Below, piece by piece: positions 1 through 11,600 of a stretch of DNA of 64,000 nucleotides. The notes beneath the pieces were generated by a model, which was not told the origin of the DNA, searched no databases, and saw nothing but the letters and a program-made list of their open reading frames with translations. The stretch covers positions 1 to 64,000 of the forward strand of contig WNYE01000060.1 in assembly GCA_021396245.1 (NCBI GenBank), in the 5' to 3' direction. Source of the stretch: Sporothrix humicola. Taxonomy: Eukaryota > Ascomycota > Sordariomycetes > Ophiostomatales > Ophiostomataceae. A program made the translations under genes and the position numbers. Numbering within the stretch: position 1 is the stretch's first letter; every line of letters begins with the position of its first letter.

Positions 1-860
1 ATTTTATTAAACGAAAAAAAAAGTAAATTATTTACCGTTATTAATATTTAAATTTTCGATAATTTAAGTAACGATTTAAAAAACTTATTTATATATAAAC
101 TTACTGTCGATAAATTTACGTATATTAATATTAAAAAAAATAAAAATAATAATTTTAATTTAACGAAATAAAAAAATAATTTTTATTTTTTTATATTATT
201 TAAATTAAAAAGTGTCGAAGATTATTATAAACTTTTAAAACTTAACGAAATAATCTTAAAGTATAACGAAACTTATAATATCGAAGCGAGTGAAAGTAAT
301 AAACGTATCGAGCACGGTTACGTTAAAAATAATATTAAAAACGTTTTTAATAACTTTATATTAAAAATAAAGTTTTAAGTTATTCTTATTATAACCGTAT
401 TAAGTTAAATACGGCTTAAAGTTAATAACGGTTTTATTAATAATACTAAAAACTTCTAAACGACTTTTAAATTATACTTTATAAACCGTTTTAATTATTA
501 ATTATTTTACTTTCGAAAAAACGACGTTAAACTTTACAAACTTAAAAACGTTTTTTTTAAATTATACTTCGAAGTCGTTAAAGTAATAAATAGTTTAAAT
601 TTAACTATTTTATACTTCGTAGTTAATTTTAATAAGTATAAACACTTTAATTATTTTACCTTTTAAAAACTTAACGTTAATTAAAGTAACTATCGTAAAT
701 ATTATTTTTATTAAAAAGTTATAATATTTATAATATTTCAATATATAATTTTAACGTCAAAAGTTAAATTTTTACCCTTAAGTTCGTTTTTAAACGATTA
801 TAACCCACGTAAAAGTCAAAATATAACGAAAAGTAAATATTTAATATCTTCACACCTTAC
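1..860. repeat. AT-rich RIP-mutated relic of a repeated element
   Basis: Extremely AT-rich and devoid of open frames. Counting positions 1-720 by hand gives about 3 CpA and 3 TpG but about 31 CpG, with TpA everywhere. Loss of CpA/TpG with CpG kept is the signature of repeat-induced point mutation, which acts on CpA in duplicated DNA of ascomycetes; ageing of methylated CpG would do the opposite. The signature fades between about 780 and 900, where ordinary sequence begins. The element presumably extends beyond the left window edge. Its class (LTR element or DNA transposon) cannot be told, because every reading frame is destroyed. Confidence 0.85.
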
Positions 861-1367
861 TAATTCGATTAATACAACTTATACCAAAAAAACGGAAGCT
901 CAAAGGGCTCATAACTTGTTAGGCCATAGGCACAGAAGAAATGTTGTATAAAGAGGAGGCGAGAATGCCAGAATCTGTGGCTCCCGGGCAGGGCTAAATC
1001 TATGGCGCTAGGGTCACGTGACCCCTAGCCCAACATGTCATCCAGCAGACGTCCATATCACTTTTGCAGTACACGGCCCCGTTCCCCTGTCGACATACTG
1101 CTTCTCCCGTCTTTTCGCATTCCTCCACCTCTTTCATTCCTGGATACGATCTTACATGACCCTCTGCACACTCAACAGCCCTTCGGCCTTAACACCATTT
1201 AAGTGCAGCAGTCTGTCAGATATCCAGTCGCTCCTGCCACTTACACCACACGACCTGCTCTTTCCCCATCTAATTGCAATCACACTGCACACCTTCCCCA
1301 GCCAAAAACTTATTTGATCCATCATCGCTCTTTCCGTCATCTTCTCTTTCCCCCTTTTACGCTCAAT
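861..1367 (+). promoter_or_regulatory. Upstream region of the NRAMP gene
   Basis: Unique sequence between the RIP relic and the NRAMP start codon. It becomes pyrimidine-rich from about 1050, as seen upstream of other genes in this window. A perfect 14-bp palindrome centred on CACGTG lies at 1011-1024 and is listed separately. No open frame here looks like a protein. Confidence 0.5.
1011..1024. promoter_or_regulatory. Perfect palindromic E-box, GGGTCACGTGACCC
   Basis: The 14-bp sequence is its own reverse complement and contains GTCACGTGAC, the extended E-box bound by bHLH(-Zip) proteins such as Cbf1. It lies about 345 bp upstream of the NRAMP start codon. Flanking CTA(G) trinucleotides nearly extend the dyad. 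A role in transcription is inferred from position and symmetry only. Confidence 0.4.
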
Positions 1368-3460
1368 ATGAACTGCCCATCTCGCACCGACGAGCTGCCT
1401 CGCAGCGATGGACTCAACCAGAGCCCCCCGGAACTGTCTAACGACCTCACCACCAACGAGGACCTGAACGGCGTGGCCAACGGCCGCCGTCTTCGCCGCT
1501 CAGTCTCGCCTCCCGACCTCCAGGCGGGGAGTCTTGCTGGAGGAACAAATCGAGGAGGGATCGGCGTCGACAATCCCGACGACAACGGCTGTCAACAAAA
1601 GACAGCCGTCACAGAGCCGACTACCACCCGGGTCGACTCTGTGGCCTCGGCGCGACGGCCGAGTCAGACGAGTGCCACGCCCAACAACGGCCGCAACAGC
1701 GACAGCGGCAACGGCGGTGGGGCGCTCGAATCGGGTGGACAGGACGGCGGGGCCAAGCGCAACGGCCCCGTCTGGAAAGTCTTTTCTGCCATCAGGACGG
1801 TCTTTCGATTCATCGGGCCGGGTTTCATTGTGTCTGTCGCATACAGTAAGTGCTCCTTTTCACATCCGATCAAGTTTCATCCCGATTAACGTCTGCAGTC
1901 GACCCCGGCAACTACTCGACCGACATTGCGGCCGGTGCTTCATACCGCTATAAGCTGCTTTTCGTCGTGCTTCTGAGCAACATCTTCGCCATCTACTTGC
2001 AGAGCATGTCCATCAAGCTGGGCACAGTCAGCGGTCGCAACCTGGCCGCTGCTTGCCGTGCGTTTCTTCCTCGCTGGCTCAATTTAGCACTCTACGCTCT
2101 TGCTGAAGTTGCAATTATCGCCACGGACATTGCTGAGGTCATTGGTACGGCTATTGCTCTCAACCTGCTGCAGCCCAAGATCCCTCTGGTCGCCGGATGC
2201 GCCATCTCGATTGTCGACGTGTTTATTGTTCTCATCTTCTGCAAGCCTGAGAATGGCACTCGCAGTGGCCTGCGTGCATTCGAGCTTGTCGTTGTCCCAC
2301 TTGTGCTTGGCGTTGTCATCTGCTTCTGCATCCAGTTGTCGATGATCGACCACAGCACGACCAGTGTTGGCGAGGTATTCCGTGGATATCTTCCGTCGTC
2401 CGCCGTCATCGAGCAGCAGGGCCTATACCAGGCTTGCGGCATTCTCGGCGCGACCGTGATGCCGCACAGTTTGTATCTTGGCTCGGGCATTGTTCAAGCA
2501 CGGCTGCGGGAGTACGACGAAAAGCGTGGCCTCCTCCCACCCGCAGACCAGCTGGACCAGCGTGCACAGGTTATCGAGCGAGAGGTGGATTCCGACGACG
2601 ACGATGACGAAAACGACCACGAAAACAACGCAAACAACGCCAACCATACACACTCTGCTCTCCATCACCGCTTCCAGTTCGCCAAGAAGAAGGTCGACGA
2701 CAGAACCCAGACGCACACGTACATTCCATCGTTGCGGGCGATTCGCCACTGCTACAAGTATTCCGTGTGCGAGGTTGCCATATCGCTGTTTACGTTTGCT
2801 CTGTTTGTCAACTCGGCCATTTTGATTGTGGCCGGTGCGTCATTGTACCAGAACCCGGATGCAATTGGTGCCGACATTTTTGCCATTCACGACCTGTTGT
2901 CAACTACACTGTCATCAGCCGCGGGCACCGTCTTTGCACTCGCCCTCCTGTTGTCCGGTCTTTCTGCGGGTGTTGTCTGCACGGTTGCAGGCCAGATGGT
3001 CTGCGAGGGCGCCATGCAGTGGACGATCGCACCATGGCTGCGCCGCCTTCTCACGCGGTCCATCAGCATCCTGCCTAGTATCATTATTGCGGGCGCTGTT
3101 GGTCGTGACGGACTAGACACTGCGCTGAACGCGACACAGGTAGTTCTGAGTGTGGTCCTTCCGTTTGTCACTGCACCCTTGCTCTGGTTCACGACCTTTG
3201 ACAAGTACATGACGGTGCAACCTGGTGCTGCGCGCTTTGCACTGCGCGAGCGGTACAGGAAGACAAAGGAGAGCGCCGCGAGCAATGTCAGCGACGCCAG
3301 GCAGGGTGCTGTGGACGAGGAAGAAGCCGACACGGATGGCAGCCAAGCGCCTGCTAAGATGGCCAACTCCTGGCCCACGGCCATCCTTGGACTTGCCATT
3401 TGGCTCTTTATCACGATCCTGAACGTCGCCAACCTGGTCCTTCTGGGCCTGGGCAACTAA
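1368..3460 (+). CDS. NRAMP-family divalent metal (Mn/Fe) transporter, Smf type
   Basis: Two exons, 1368-1845 and 1899-3460, joined across a 53-bp GTAAGT...CAG intron, give 679 residues. The junction rebuilds an Ile codon inside the hallmark loop A-Y-I-D-P-G-N (DPGN at 161-164), which fixes the splice. The second hallmark, A-T-V-M-P-H (MPH at 347-349), is present. In NRAMP proteins these two unwound helices bind the metal and the protein couples Mn2+/Fe2+ import to protons. The first ~145 residues are Ser/Asn/Gly-rich and probably cytosolic and disordered; about eleven hydrophobic segments follow. The loop after helix 6 carries an Asp/Asn/His-rich insertion (about 386-415). It is convergent with the monooxygenase downstream. 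Family confidence is high; the exact Smf paralogue and membrane (plasma, endosome or vacuole) are not determinable. Confidence 0.93.
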
Positions 3461-3840
3461 TAGAATCCTGTGCAATATTACGTTGGATATATCGACCCAC
3501 TAGGCTTGGGAACAATGCTATACGGTTAATGGTATTGCACGATGGCAAGTGCCTCTTGTTGACTTGGTCTATTTTTGACGGAAAAAAATGATGAGACATG
3601 GACACAAAACTACGCTGGACAATTTTGGATAGAAATTGAATACACTCATGTTCCGCCACACTGCTGATCTGGCAAAGCCTTACTTTTGTGTTTTAACATT
3701 GCCGAAAGCTAACTAGGTCCCTTTCAAGGCGAACAAAAGAAAATCAAATAACCACCCTATGTTGGAATAACGCTCCACTAAAATTAAAAGGATATCAACT
3801 CTTACAGCCAACTGGCTCTCTTTTCTCCATTACTGCACAC
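3461..3840. other. Convergent 3' intergenic region, NRAMP / monooxygenase
   Basis: 380 bp between two stop codons facing each other. It is AT-richer than the genes and presumably holds both 3' UTRs and polyadenylation signals. No gene or repeat was seen. Confidence 0.6.
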
Positions 3841-5673
3841 TTAGGCAGCAACGCCCTTGCCCTCCTTCACCTTGGCCTGCCACTCGGCGACGACGTCCTT
3901 GTAGTCCTCAGGGCCATAGGGGTTGGTCGCCTCGGCTAGGAAGCCACTGCCCTTGCGGTAGATGGGCAGGCCCAGATCGCCGAGCAGCTGGTCGAGGTAC
4001 GGCAGAGCGTCAAAGACAAAGTCGGGGAACTGGCTGCCGTGGCCGGCCGGGTAGCGCCACTTGCCGAAACGGGTGGTCAGCACAGTCGTGTACTTGAGCG
4101 ATTCGAGGCTCTTGTCAAAGTCGGCGGCCTTTGCGGACGGCACCACTTTCTCGGGGATGGTGCCGTCAAACATGGACAGGATCCAGAGCGACTGCATCTG
4201 GGCCATGAGCGGGATGGAGAAGTTCATGACGACGCCGGCAAAGGCAATATCGCGGCGGCGGACAAAGCGCTCAGTGGGCGGCAGCACGAAACGGTACAGA
4301 GTATATGGCGTCAGAGGCGTGGAGGGCGTCAGGGCATCGGTGCTCGACAGGCCGCCCGATTCGAGGAGGGGCGTCATGGACTTGTTCTGGATGGGCTGGT
4401 CCTTAAGACGAGGGAAACGCTTGAGGATCTCGGCATCGGCACGCTCGACCTCGCTGGACTTCCAAATCGGCTCATCGGCATCGTCTGCCTGCGGCTGGTG
4501 AGGAAGACCAAGCTCCTTGTCAATGCCCTCGGGGAGGAACTTCATGGGCGGCACATGCTTCCAGCCCGTGGCGCAGGCCAGTGCCGAGAGACCCGAAAGA
4601 CGGGTGCCGTCGGCCAGGTGGACCGTCTGGGCAGACAGAGAGGCAATCTCGCCCAGGTGGATGTGGACCGAGCCGCTGCGGACGACGTCAAAGAAATCCG
4701 TGTCATAGTTCAAGATCGAGAACGACGACGCAGTAAACATGGCCTCGCTCCACGGCAGCAGCTTGGCCGTCTCGGGGTGGGCGCTGTACTTGTTGAGCGT
4801 GATCACGTCGCCGCCCAGAATCGACCAGAAAGTGTCGGTGATACGCCGGCCGAGGGCGCTGCCATGGTAAAAGCCACGCATGCCGGTATAACCGTCGGCA
4901 TCGCCCCAGATGCACGGGCTGAACCACGTCAGCATGCGGGTCATGACGAGCTTCTCGAGCCACTTCTTGAGCGGTGTCACATAGGGCGGGGCCTGCCAGA
5001 TGGGGCCGTGGCCTGTCGACCGGATAACCCAGTCGACCTGGATGCCTTTGGAGGCATAGGCGTAGACCATGTCCCATGCCGACTTGGTGCCGCCGAACAC
5101 GGCCACCTTCTTGGGAGCCTCCGCGCCTTCGGTGGTCTCCAAAGTATCTGCATGCTGCAGGAAATCACGGCTGTGGAAGATGGGTGCGCCAAACGCCTCC
5201 TGGCCTTCAATGTGTGGGAGGAAAGGCTCTGATGTCAGGCCCGTGGCCACAATGAGCTTGCGCGCCACCAGCGTCGACGTCTTGCCGTCTTTCTCCAGAG
5301 TCAGGGTCCAGCCGCCGTCTTCGATGATCTCTGCAGAGACAACCTTAGTGCTGGCCCGGATATGATCAGCGACGCCAAAGTGTGCTGCGTAGTCGACGAG
5401 ATACTTGTGAATGACTGCGCCCGGAACGTGCTCGCCCGGCTTCACGCCGTATGTCTCCGTGTCCATGCGGAAATCCGGGTACTCGTATGTGCCCAGCATG
5501 TTATTGCTCTTGAGGCCGGGGTACAGGCGGTGCTCGGCCCAGACGCCACCGACGGTCGCGGCGCCATCGATCACGGCAAATGTGGCTTCGGGGTGCAGCT
5601 GGTGCTGGGTCTTGGCCGCGCAGAGACCAAACCAGCCAGCGCCAACAACAACGAGGTCGAGAGTTTCCGCCAT
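3841..5673 (-). CDS. FAD-dependent (flavin-containing) monooxygenase
   Basis: One uninterrupted 610-residue frame with no recognisable intron. Residues 11-16 are GAGWFG, the first Rossmann glycine motif that binds FAD. A second dinucleotide-binding segment near 192-200 reads FGGTKSAWD, a form seen in fungal FMO-like proteins. A C-terminal C-A-T-G-W (about 367-371) matches the FMO ATG-[YW] motif. The FMO F-x-G-x3-H motif appears as FGAPIFH (161-167), with Ala at the Gly position. Members hydroxylate or N/S-oxidise small molecules using NADPH and O2; some act in secondary metabolism. The substrate cannot be inferred and no partner enzymes adjoin it. The + strand upstream (5,700-6,730) is purine-rich, consistent with a long pyrimidine-rich leader for this gene. 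Confidence 0.85.
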   Translation of the reverse strand: MAETLDLVVVGAGWFGLCAAKTQHQLHPEATFAVIDGAATVGGVWAEHRLYPGLKSNNMLGTYEYPDFRMDTETYGVKPGEHVPGAVIHKYLVDYAAHFGVADHIRASTKVVSAEIIEDGGWTLTLEKDGKTSTLVARKLIVATGLTSEPFLPHIEGQEAFGAPIFHSRDFLQHADTLETTEGAEAPKKVAVFGGTKSAWDMVYAYASKGIQVDWVIRSTGHGPIWQAPPYVTPLKKWLEKLVMTRMLTWFSPCIWGDADGYTGMRGFYHGSALGRRITDTFWSILGGDVITLNKYSAHPETAKLLPWSEAMFTASSFSILNYDTDFFDVVRSGSVHIHLGEIASLSAQTVHLADGTRLSGLSALACATGWKHVPPMKFLPEGIDKELGLPHQPQADDADEPIWKSSEVERADAEILKRFPRLKDQPIQNKSMTPLLESGGLSSTDALTPSTPLTPYTLYRFVLPPTERFVRRRDIAFAGVVMNFSIPLMAQMQSLWILSMFDGTIPEKVVPSAKAADFDKSLESLKYTTVLTTRFGKWRYPAGHGSQFPDFVFDALPYLDQLLGDLGLPIYRKGSGFLAEATNPYGPEDYKDVVAEWQAKVKEGKGVAA

Positions 5674-8600
5674 TTTTTATTACTATGTGCTCTTTTTTTT
5701 GCTCCAGTAACAATCGATTGGCTGTTGTCGAAGGATCGGTGGACGCTGGAAGAAGAAACGAAGGAAAAAGAAACAACAGGAGGCAAGAAGGAAATATATG
5801 CTGTGTTTTCAAAAGAAAAGTGAGGCCGGAGCTCGTCTTCCAGTCGCAAGCTGTGTTTGGCTTGTAGCTGTCGTTGTTTGTGCTTTGTGGTAAACCGCCA
5901 AGTGTCGTCGAGGAGGAATCAAAGCTGGCAATGATTCAGAAAAATGTGACGATGACACGGTCCAGGACGTGAGATCGTGAGAAGGATGACAAAACAAGAG
6001 GCGACGATGTGAAGGAAGGGGCAGAAAAGGAAGCAAATGAAAAGAAGCAGAAGGAAGCAGGGAGGAAACAAAAATAGGAAACGACAAAAATAAAAGACGG
6101 CGACCAGGGAAAGAAAAGAAAAAGTAAAAGAAGAAGCTCAATGCAACATGTGAGGCAAAGCTCCAGTGCGACTACGGCTTCTTCACTCCTCCTTCATGGC
6201 TCATCCACAGCTACAGCTCCTCCTTTCCCCTCATACGGCTACGGCTTGTTGCAGAAATGCTCCGTCGTCTCCAATGCAAGCTCCAAGTGACAGCAAAGCA
6301 GCAGGAAAATAGTGAAATGGCAAAATGGCAGAAAATAGCTATGCCAAGCTACGAATTAGCATCCCCGCCCCTGTTTCCTGCTTCTGCCTTTGCTAGAGAC
6401 GGAAACTGCGCCGGGATGGAGGGGATAGCTTCGTTGGCGAAGCGAAGACGGACTATCCAAGCTTCAAACGAGGTAAGATATGATACGGCTATGAGGGGAA
6501 CGGGTTGAAAGCACACAAAAAGAAAGAAAAAAAAAGGAAGAGAAAAACGGGGAAAAGACAGAGGGGAAGAAGGAGTGTGCCTGGAGTGGTGCCCCTGATA
6601 ATACCGTCGAGACCGCTTTCCCAAGACCCCTGTTTCTATCCGTGTGGGTGGGCCAGCATCAGAAGATGGATGGTGAAGAAGGGAAGTGGACAAGATGCGT
6701 GAAAAAAAGAAGAAAAAAAAGACGTGCGGCGTGGCCAATTGCGGAACGGAGCCGAGCTCCCAGATGCTGCAATGAGCGGCTTTTCGGGGCAAAGAGGCAG
6801 TTGGGGTTGACTGCGTGGTTTTGTTTCTCATGCGCAGTAAGGCACAGTCTTTTAAACTGGCGATGCCCGTTGTTGTTACTGGAAATGATATTTTTTCGAA
6901 GAGACAGTATCCTTTGTAAATACTCTGCATCGTTTCATTACGCAGTGTTTGAGGACTTCCGCTCTTTTCTTTTGTTTTCTCAGTAGTTACGACGTACATT
7001 TTACATCTTCAAATGTTCAAAAATCAAGCCACCCAATATTTTCTAATGGTGTCCAAATCAATCCCTGCATCTTAATGGTACCCACCATCTGCAACCAAGA
7101 GGGGCTCCCAGGGCTTTTCGCAGGCCAAAAATATCGACAGGGAAAAATCGAGCGGACTGGGAGACGGAAAGAAAAGGGTACAGGGAATTTGACGGAAATC
7201 GCCGTGACTAATTCCGCACTCTGTTGTTAAGATACATGCATGCTTGTATGTTGTTATCAATTCAATATTTGGCCCTCCAAACGTAAAATACGCACTTCAG
7301 CAGCTTTGTCGTTCAGGATATCAGGCCATTCCTGGTGTCAATTTTCGATTGGCGTGCGTAGAAAGATAAACGCCAAACGGTTGATGTGCACAGAGGTGCA
7401 ACGGTCGGCCATGGGGGAGCACGTTTGCAAGTGGCATAGCCTGAGAAAGTGGCGTCCTTTCGCGATCTTCCAACATGTTTTGCGCCACTATTCAAACTGA
7501 ACAAAGACAGGAAACTTATGAGCGACCGCTACGGCAAGCCCCGTAGAACCGTATCGTTAGCGGCCGCGTCTCACGAGAGGCAAAGTTGACGTGCAATTTG
7601 GCTTTCACTGAGAGACCGAATACCAATCTGTTCTCTTCATCCCAATATCAATACTTGGTATGAATTTCTTGTCCGGAGTAATCCCACCTTTCCTTCTGTC
7701 CCCTCCTCATATTCCCCTCCTGCCCTCCTACTCCGGCATTGCAGTGTCGTGGTTCCGCTGTTAGCAGTGTCGATCACAGTGCAACGGGGGGCTCTTTGGC
7801 AAGGGTCTTCCCTGGCTGGATTCGGCAGACGACAGACAGCATCACATAAGTACTCTGTATTTATCGTGCACATTTCCACTTGTGCAGGTTTGACAGTTGC
7901 CACACAAAATAGACTCACGGGCTGTCTTTTCTCTTTTTCGGGACATTCCCCGTTTTGCTGTCTTCCTGTCAGCACCAGGTGTCATTCAGGCCTGGATTTG
8001 GTGTGTTTTTGGTGTGTCTTTATTTTCTTTTTCTTCTTTTTTTCATTCTTTCTGGTGTCCTCCGTTCTGCCAATGCCCGGATGTGATCGGTGGACACCCG
8101 GAGCCCAAAAGGCTCCAGAAAGGCTCCAGAGGGCTCCACTGGTGTTTGACCATGAGGAGAACAGGAAAAAGAGAGACATCGACAGTGTTTTGCTGCATCT
8201 GCATTTTACGTGCATTTTTGTCCTCGTACTCGTAATGTCCGTCTCGACGTTGCAGTCCTTCTGGAGCCTCGACTCGGTGGCTCTCTGATGGGCCATTTAT
8301 TTTCACTGATTTTCTGACCTTGCCTGCTCTTGCCTGTCCTTGCCCTGACGTGATCAACAGGAAACCGTTGTGTGCAGGAGTGGACAGCGTTGTATTTAAG
8401 AGCGAAGAGCGAGATATTACGGAGAAGCAGAAAACAGGCGGATGGTGAAAAAAGAAAGAAATGCACAACGAAAAAGGGGCAATGCGACGTTTGCCATGAT
8501 GGCGAATGTCCAATGTCCAGTGCCCACTCGCCCACAATCAGAAGCCAAAAAGCGTCGTAGGGAGGAGATACCAAGCGTTGTTAAACCGCGCATCAAATGG

Positions 8601-11600
8601 AGGTATTGCATCTTCAACCAGATGTTTGGTAATGAAAACAGAGTGCTGAGCACATCCTTCTCCGTCCTGACCTCTCAACGGGCGGGACGCGGGAGCTGAA
8701 TCCTAATACCACCATGAACCAACAGACAACTCACTCTAGCTCCTTGGTACTCGCGATTAGAAGATGAAACAACCAAACATGAGGCAAGAGAAGGAGACGA
8801 CCGGGGACTAATACAAGAACATGTCAAGATCAACATGTCCATGCATGTGTTTTCACCGTGCGTTCGACTATCAAAAGTATCCAGCCCCCAGCCAATGTCT
8901 CTCGCAATTATCACTAGATATGGGAAATAGCAAGATACTCCATAGACGATATCGATGCGGGAGGTGGTGAGGAAAGATGTCAGTGTCAAAGAGAAATTTC
9001 TACTTTCCAATTCAACCAACGGACCCGCTGCGCCGGGCCGCAGGAGACCGGCCACTGCTCCCCTCATTCCTTTGTCTTTTCGTGAGTCTAGCGTTGTTTG
9101 ACGAGCACACGCCAACGCCAACAGCGCGCAAAGAAAAAGGAAATATGAACGACAAACAAGTAGAAAAAGGGAGACGGTTCTCAAGATGAGTGACAACGAG
9201 ACCGCCAAGTGTGCTGAAAAGCTGCTGTAACAGTGCTGAACATGTGCTAAATTACTCCTGAAGGCACTGTGATACCTGAAATGCAGACAAACACAAAATA
9301 TGATATATCAGATCAGGGAGGCAAGGATACACGGAGTTTTACCAACACACAGCGACGCCGTACTCGTACGAGATGAGATGATGCTGATAGGAGGCGATTG
9401 GCAAGCAAAAAGCAAGTATCGCTTGCAAGAAGGGCCTGTTAAAATCAAAAGAAGAAAAGGTAGGAACAGCAGGATGGCCAATAAATCCTTTGTGACGAGA
9501 ACTATCTCGAGGTTGCAGAAAAGAACGCCACATGATACAGAAATACCAGCATCAAAAACAACAAAAAAAAATGCCTCGTTCTTCAGTTCCTTTTTTATTC
9601 AACACCGTTGCCTTCTGTCCTTCCTTTTTACGGAATAGTTTTCTCATCCCATATGCAGGAGATGAATTTACTTGTACTCGGAATCGGAACAGTTTTGGTA
9701 GGCAAGCCTCCCTCAAGCCACGCGGACTGGTGGAATGGACGAGCCAGGATGACACTGGGGAAGGATCTGATGGCTGAAAATAGTTGACTGTTTGCGGAGA
9801 TTCGTGATCTAGAATAAATCTGTTAAGATAAAGAGATGCGTTTATCTATCCAGATAACAGCAACTCGCGGCCGAGATACCTAGCTCTAACCAAAACAAAG
9901 CCTATGAAACGATTCATTATCTATTTTCTCTCTCTTTTATCCCTTTTCTTGTCCTTCTGTTATTCCTTGTCTTTTGTGGTCTCCCACGCACCAGACAGGC
10001 ATCACAATCCTGTTCCTGTTCCTGACCAATCTAGCCGTCTTTTTGCCCCATTCGACCGCTGGCTCCTTCGGCATTTCACAAGACGTCCCTTGTACGAACA
10101 GCCCCCTCCGTCCGTGCCCCTTTTCTACATAAAGGAAGGAAGGAATGCCCAGCCAGGAACGGCCAGCAGTGATCCAGGTACAGGATACGGCTCTTCCAGG
10201 CTGTTGGAACAAGAGGTGTATTTCGGGGCAAACAATACGACATCTTGGAGGCAAGCCCCTCTTCAATTTTTCTCACTTGCCTCGTACGTCGTATTGAGGC
10301 GAGCAATCGCCGCCGCCCTTGCGGCCTTTTGTTGCATTCGTTGCGGCACCACGGCTTTACTTCGCTGTCGGCTCCGTATGGACTTTTATGTGTTTCGCAC
10401 ATCCATACTTCGTACCCGTGTCTTATTTGTATCATTATGATGCGGACCAGGTACTTGCAGGTATCTAAACGGTCTGTGTTGATTGAATGTCAATCCTAAC
10501 AGTAGCAATAAACAAACCTCTTGTAGTTGTACCAGTACGACGTAATACATCTCGTCTTTTTGAACAAACAGGGCCTAGAAGCAAACGTATCATATTCTAC
10601 AGTGGAGCGATACGAGTTGAAAATATCGCTTCCCACGTTTTCTTTTCTTTTGTTCATGCACAACACAGTGCCTTGGGTTCGAGGAGCTTTCGTCCTTTTG
10701 TCGACGCTCCAGTGCCCTTTTGCTTCTGATTCCTTCTCCTTTTTCTACCAAGGTGGACCACTCCCGCCAGGCCGCGAGCTTGACCTGCGTGGCGAAGCCC
10801 ATCGATCCCAGTTTTCTTTTGCATTTCGACTTGGTCCATTTTGCTTTTGTGTGTTTGTTTGTTTGCTTCTTTGAATCTGGGAGTATTCTGGTGTTGTTTT
10901 TCCAGTTACCCCTTTCCCTCTCACCTTTTTTTCTTGAGTTTTAGCATTTTGCTTTTTCCACTTGAGACTGGCCCCCAAACAGTCTGGTCCACCACTCCCT
11001 TCCGCACTCTCCCACACTCCCTATTTGGCTGATCATCGAGACTTGACTTGCCTTCCCAATTGATCTTCCAATTTGTACGTCGTAGTTGCCTGCTTTGTTG
11101 TGTTATATATTTCTGTGTGAGGCCTTTTCAGCTGCATTTTTTGTTCATTCTTTTTCAACTCGCTCGAATATTCTCACGAGCAAAATTAATTTGGCGATAT
11201 CCCCTCATACTGTCAGTCTTTTCTCCTCAACAGCATCTATTTACTTTATCCTCTTTTCTTTTTCCTCTTCTTTCGCCCCCACTGACCCAGCTAAGTCCAC
11301 TGCATCCAACCCCTGGTACATAAGTTTACTGTCCAGAATCCCGGTTTTATCTCTTGTTCTCTATCTTCTGTCTCTCGAATACTTTCTCTGCCTTTGTCTC
11401 CTCTCCTCCTTTCCGCTGTGGCACCCTGCATATCGTTGCTTTCTCTGTCGTTTCTTCCGTGCCCACAGTCAACCCCGGTCGCAGCCCACGGTCTGTCTTC
11501 ACTTCTGTCTCCGGTTCACTTTCACGGGTTGACAGGCCCCGGTCGACTCTGGCCGGTCTTCCAGTCGCAGCCATGGTTATATTTCTTTTTCACGTTTGAT

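Noticed and set aside
4039..5232. 397-codon open frame on + through the monooxygenase
   Set aside because: It is the antisense shadow of a GC-rich gene with clear family motifs on the other strand; the translation is Arg/Gly/His-rich and resembles nothing.
8105..8140. Short tandem AAGGCTCCAG-like units as a minisatellite or CRISPR-like array
   Set aside because: Only two to three imperfect copies with no regular spacers; no CRISPR feature is expected in a eukaryotic genome.
9904..10440. 178-codon frame with a signal-peptide-like start (MKRFIIYFLSLLSLFLSF)
   Set aside because: The hydrophobic start comes from T-rich sequence. The remainder has no domain or gene-like codon bias, and overlapping frames are open on the other strand.
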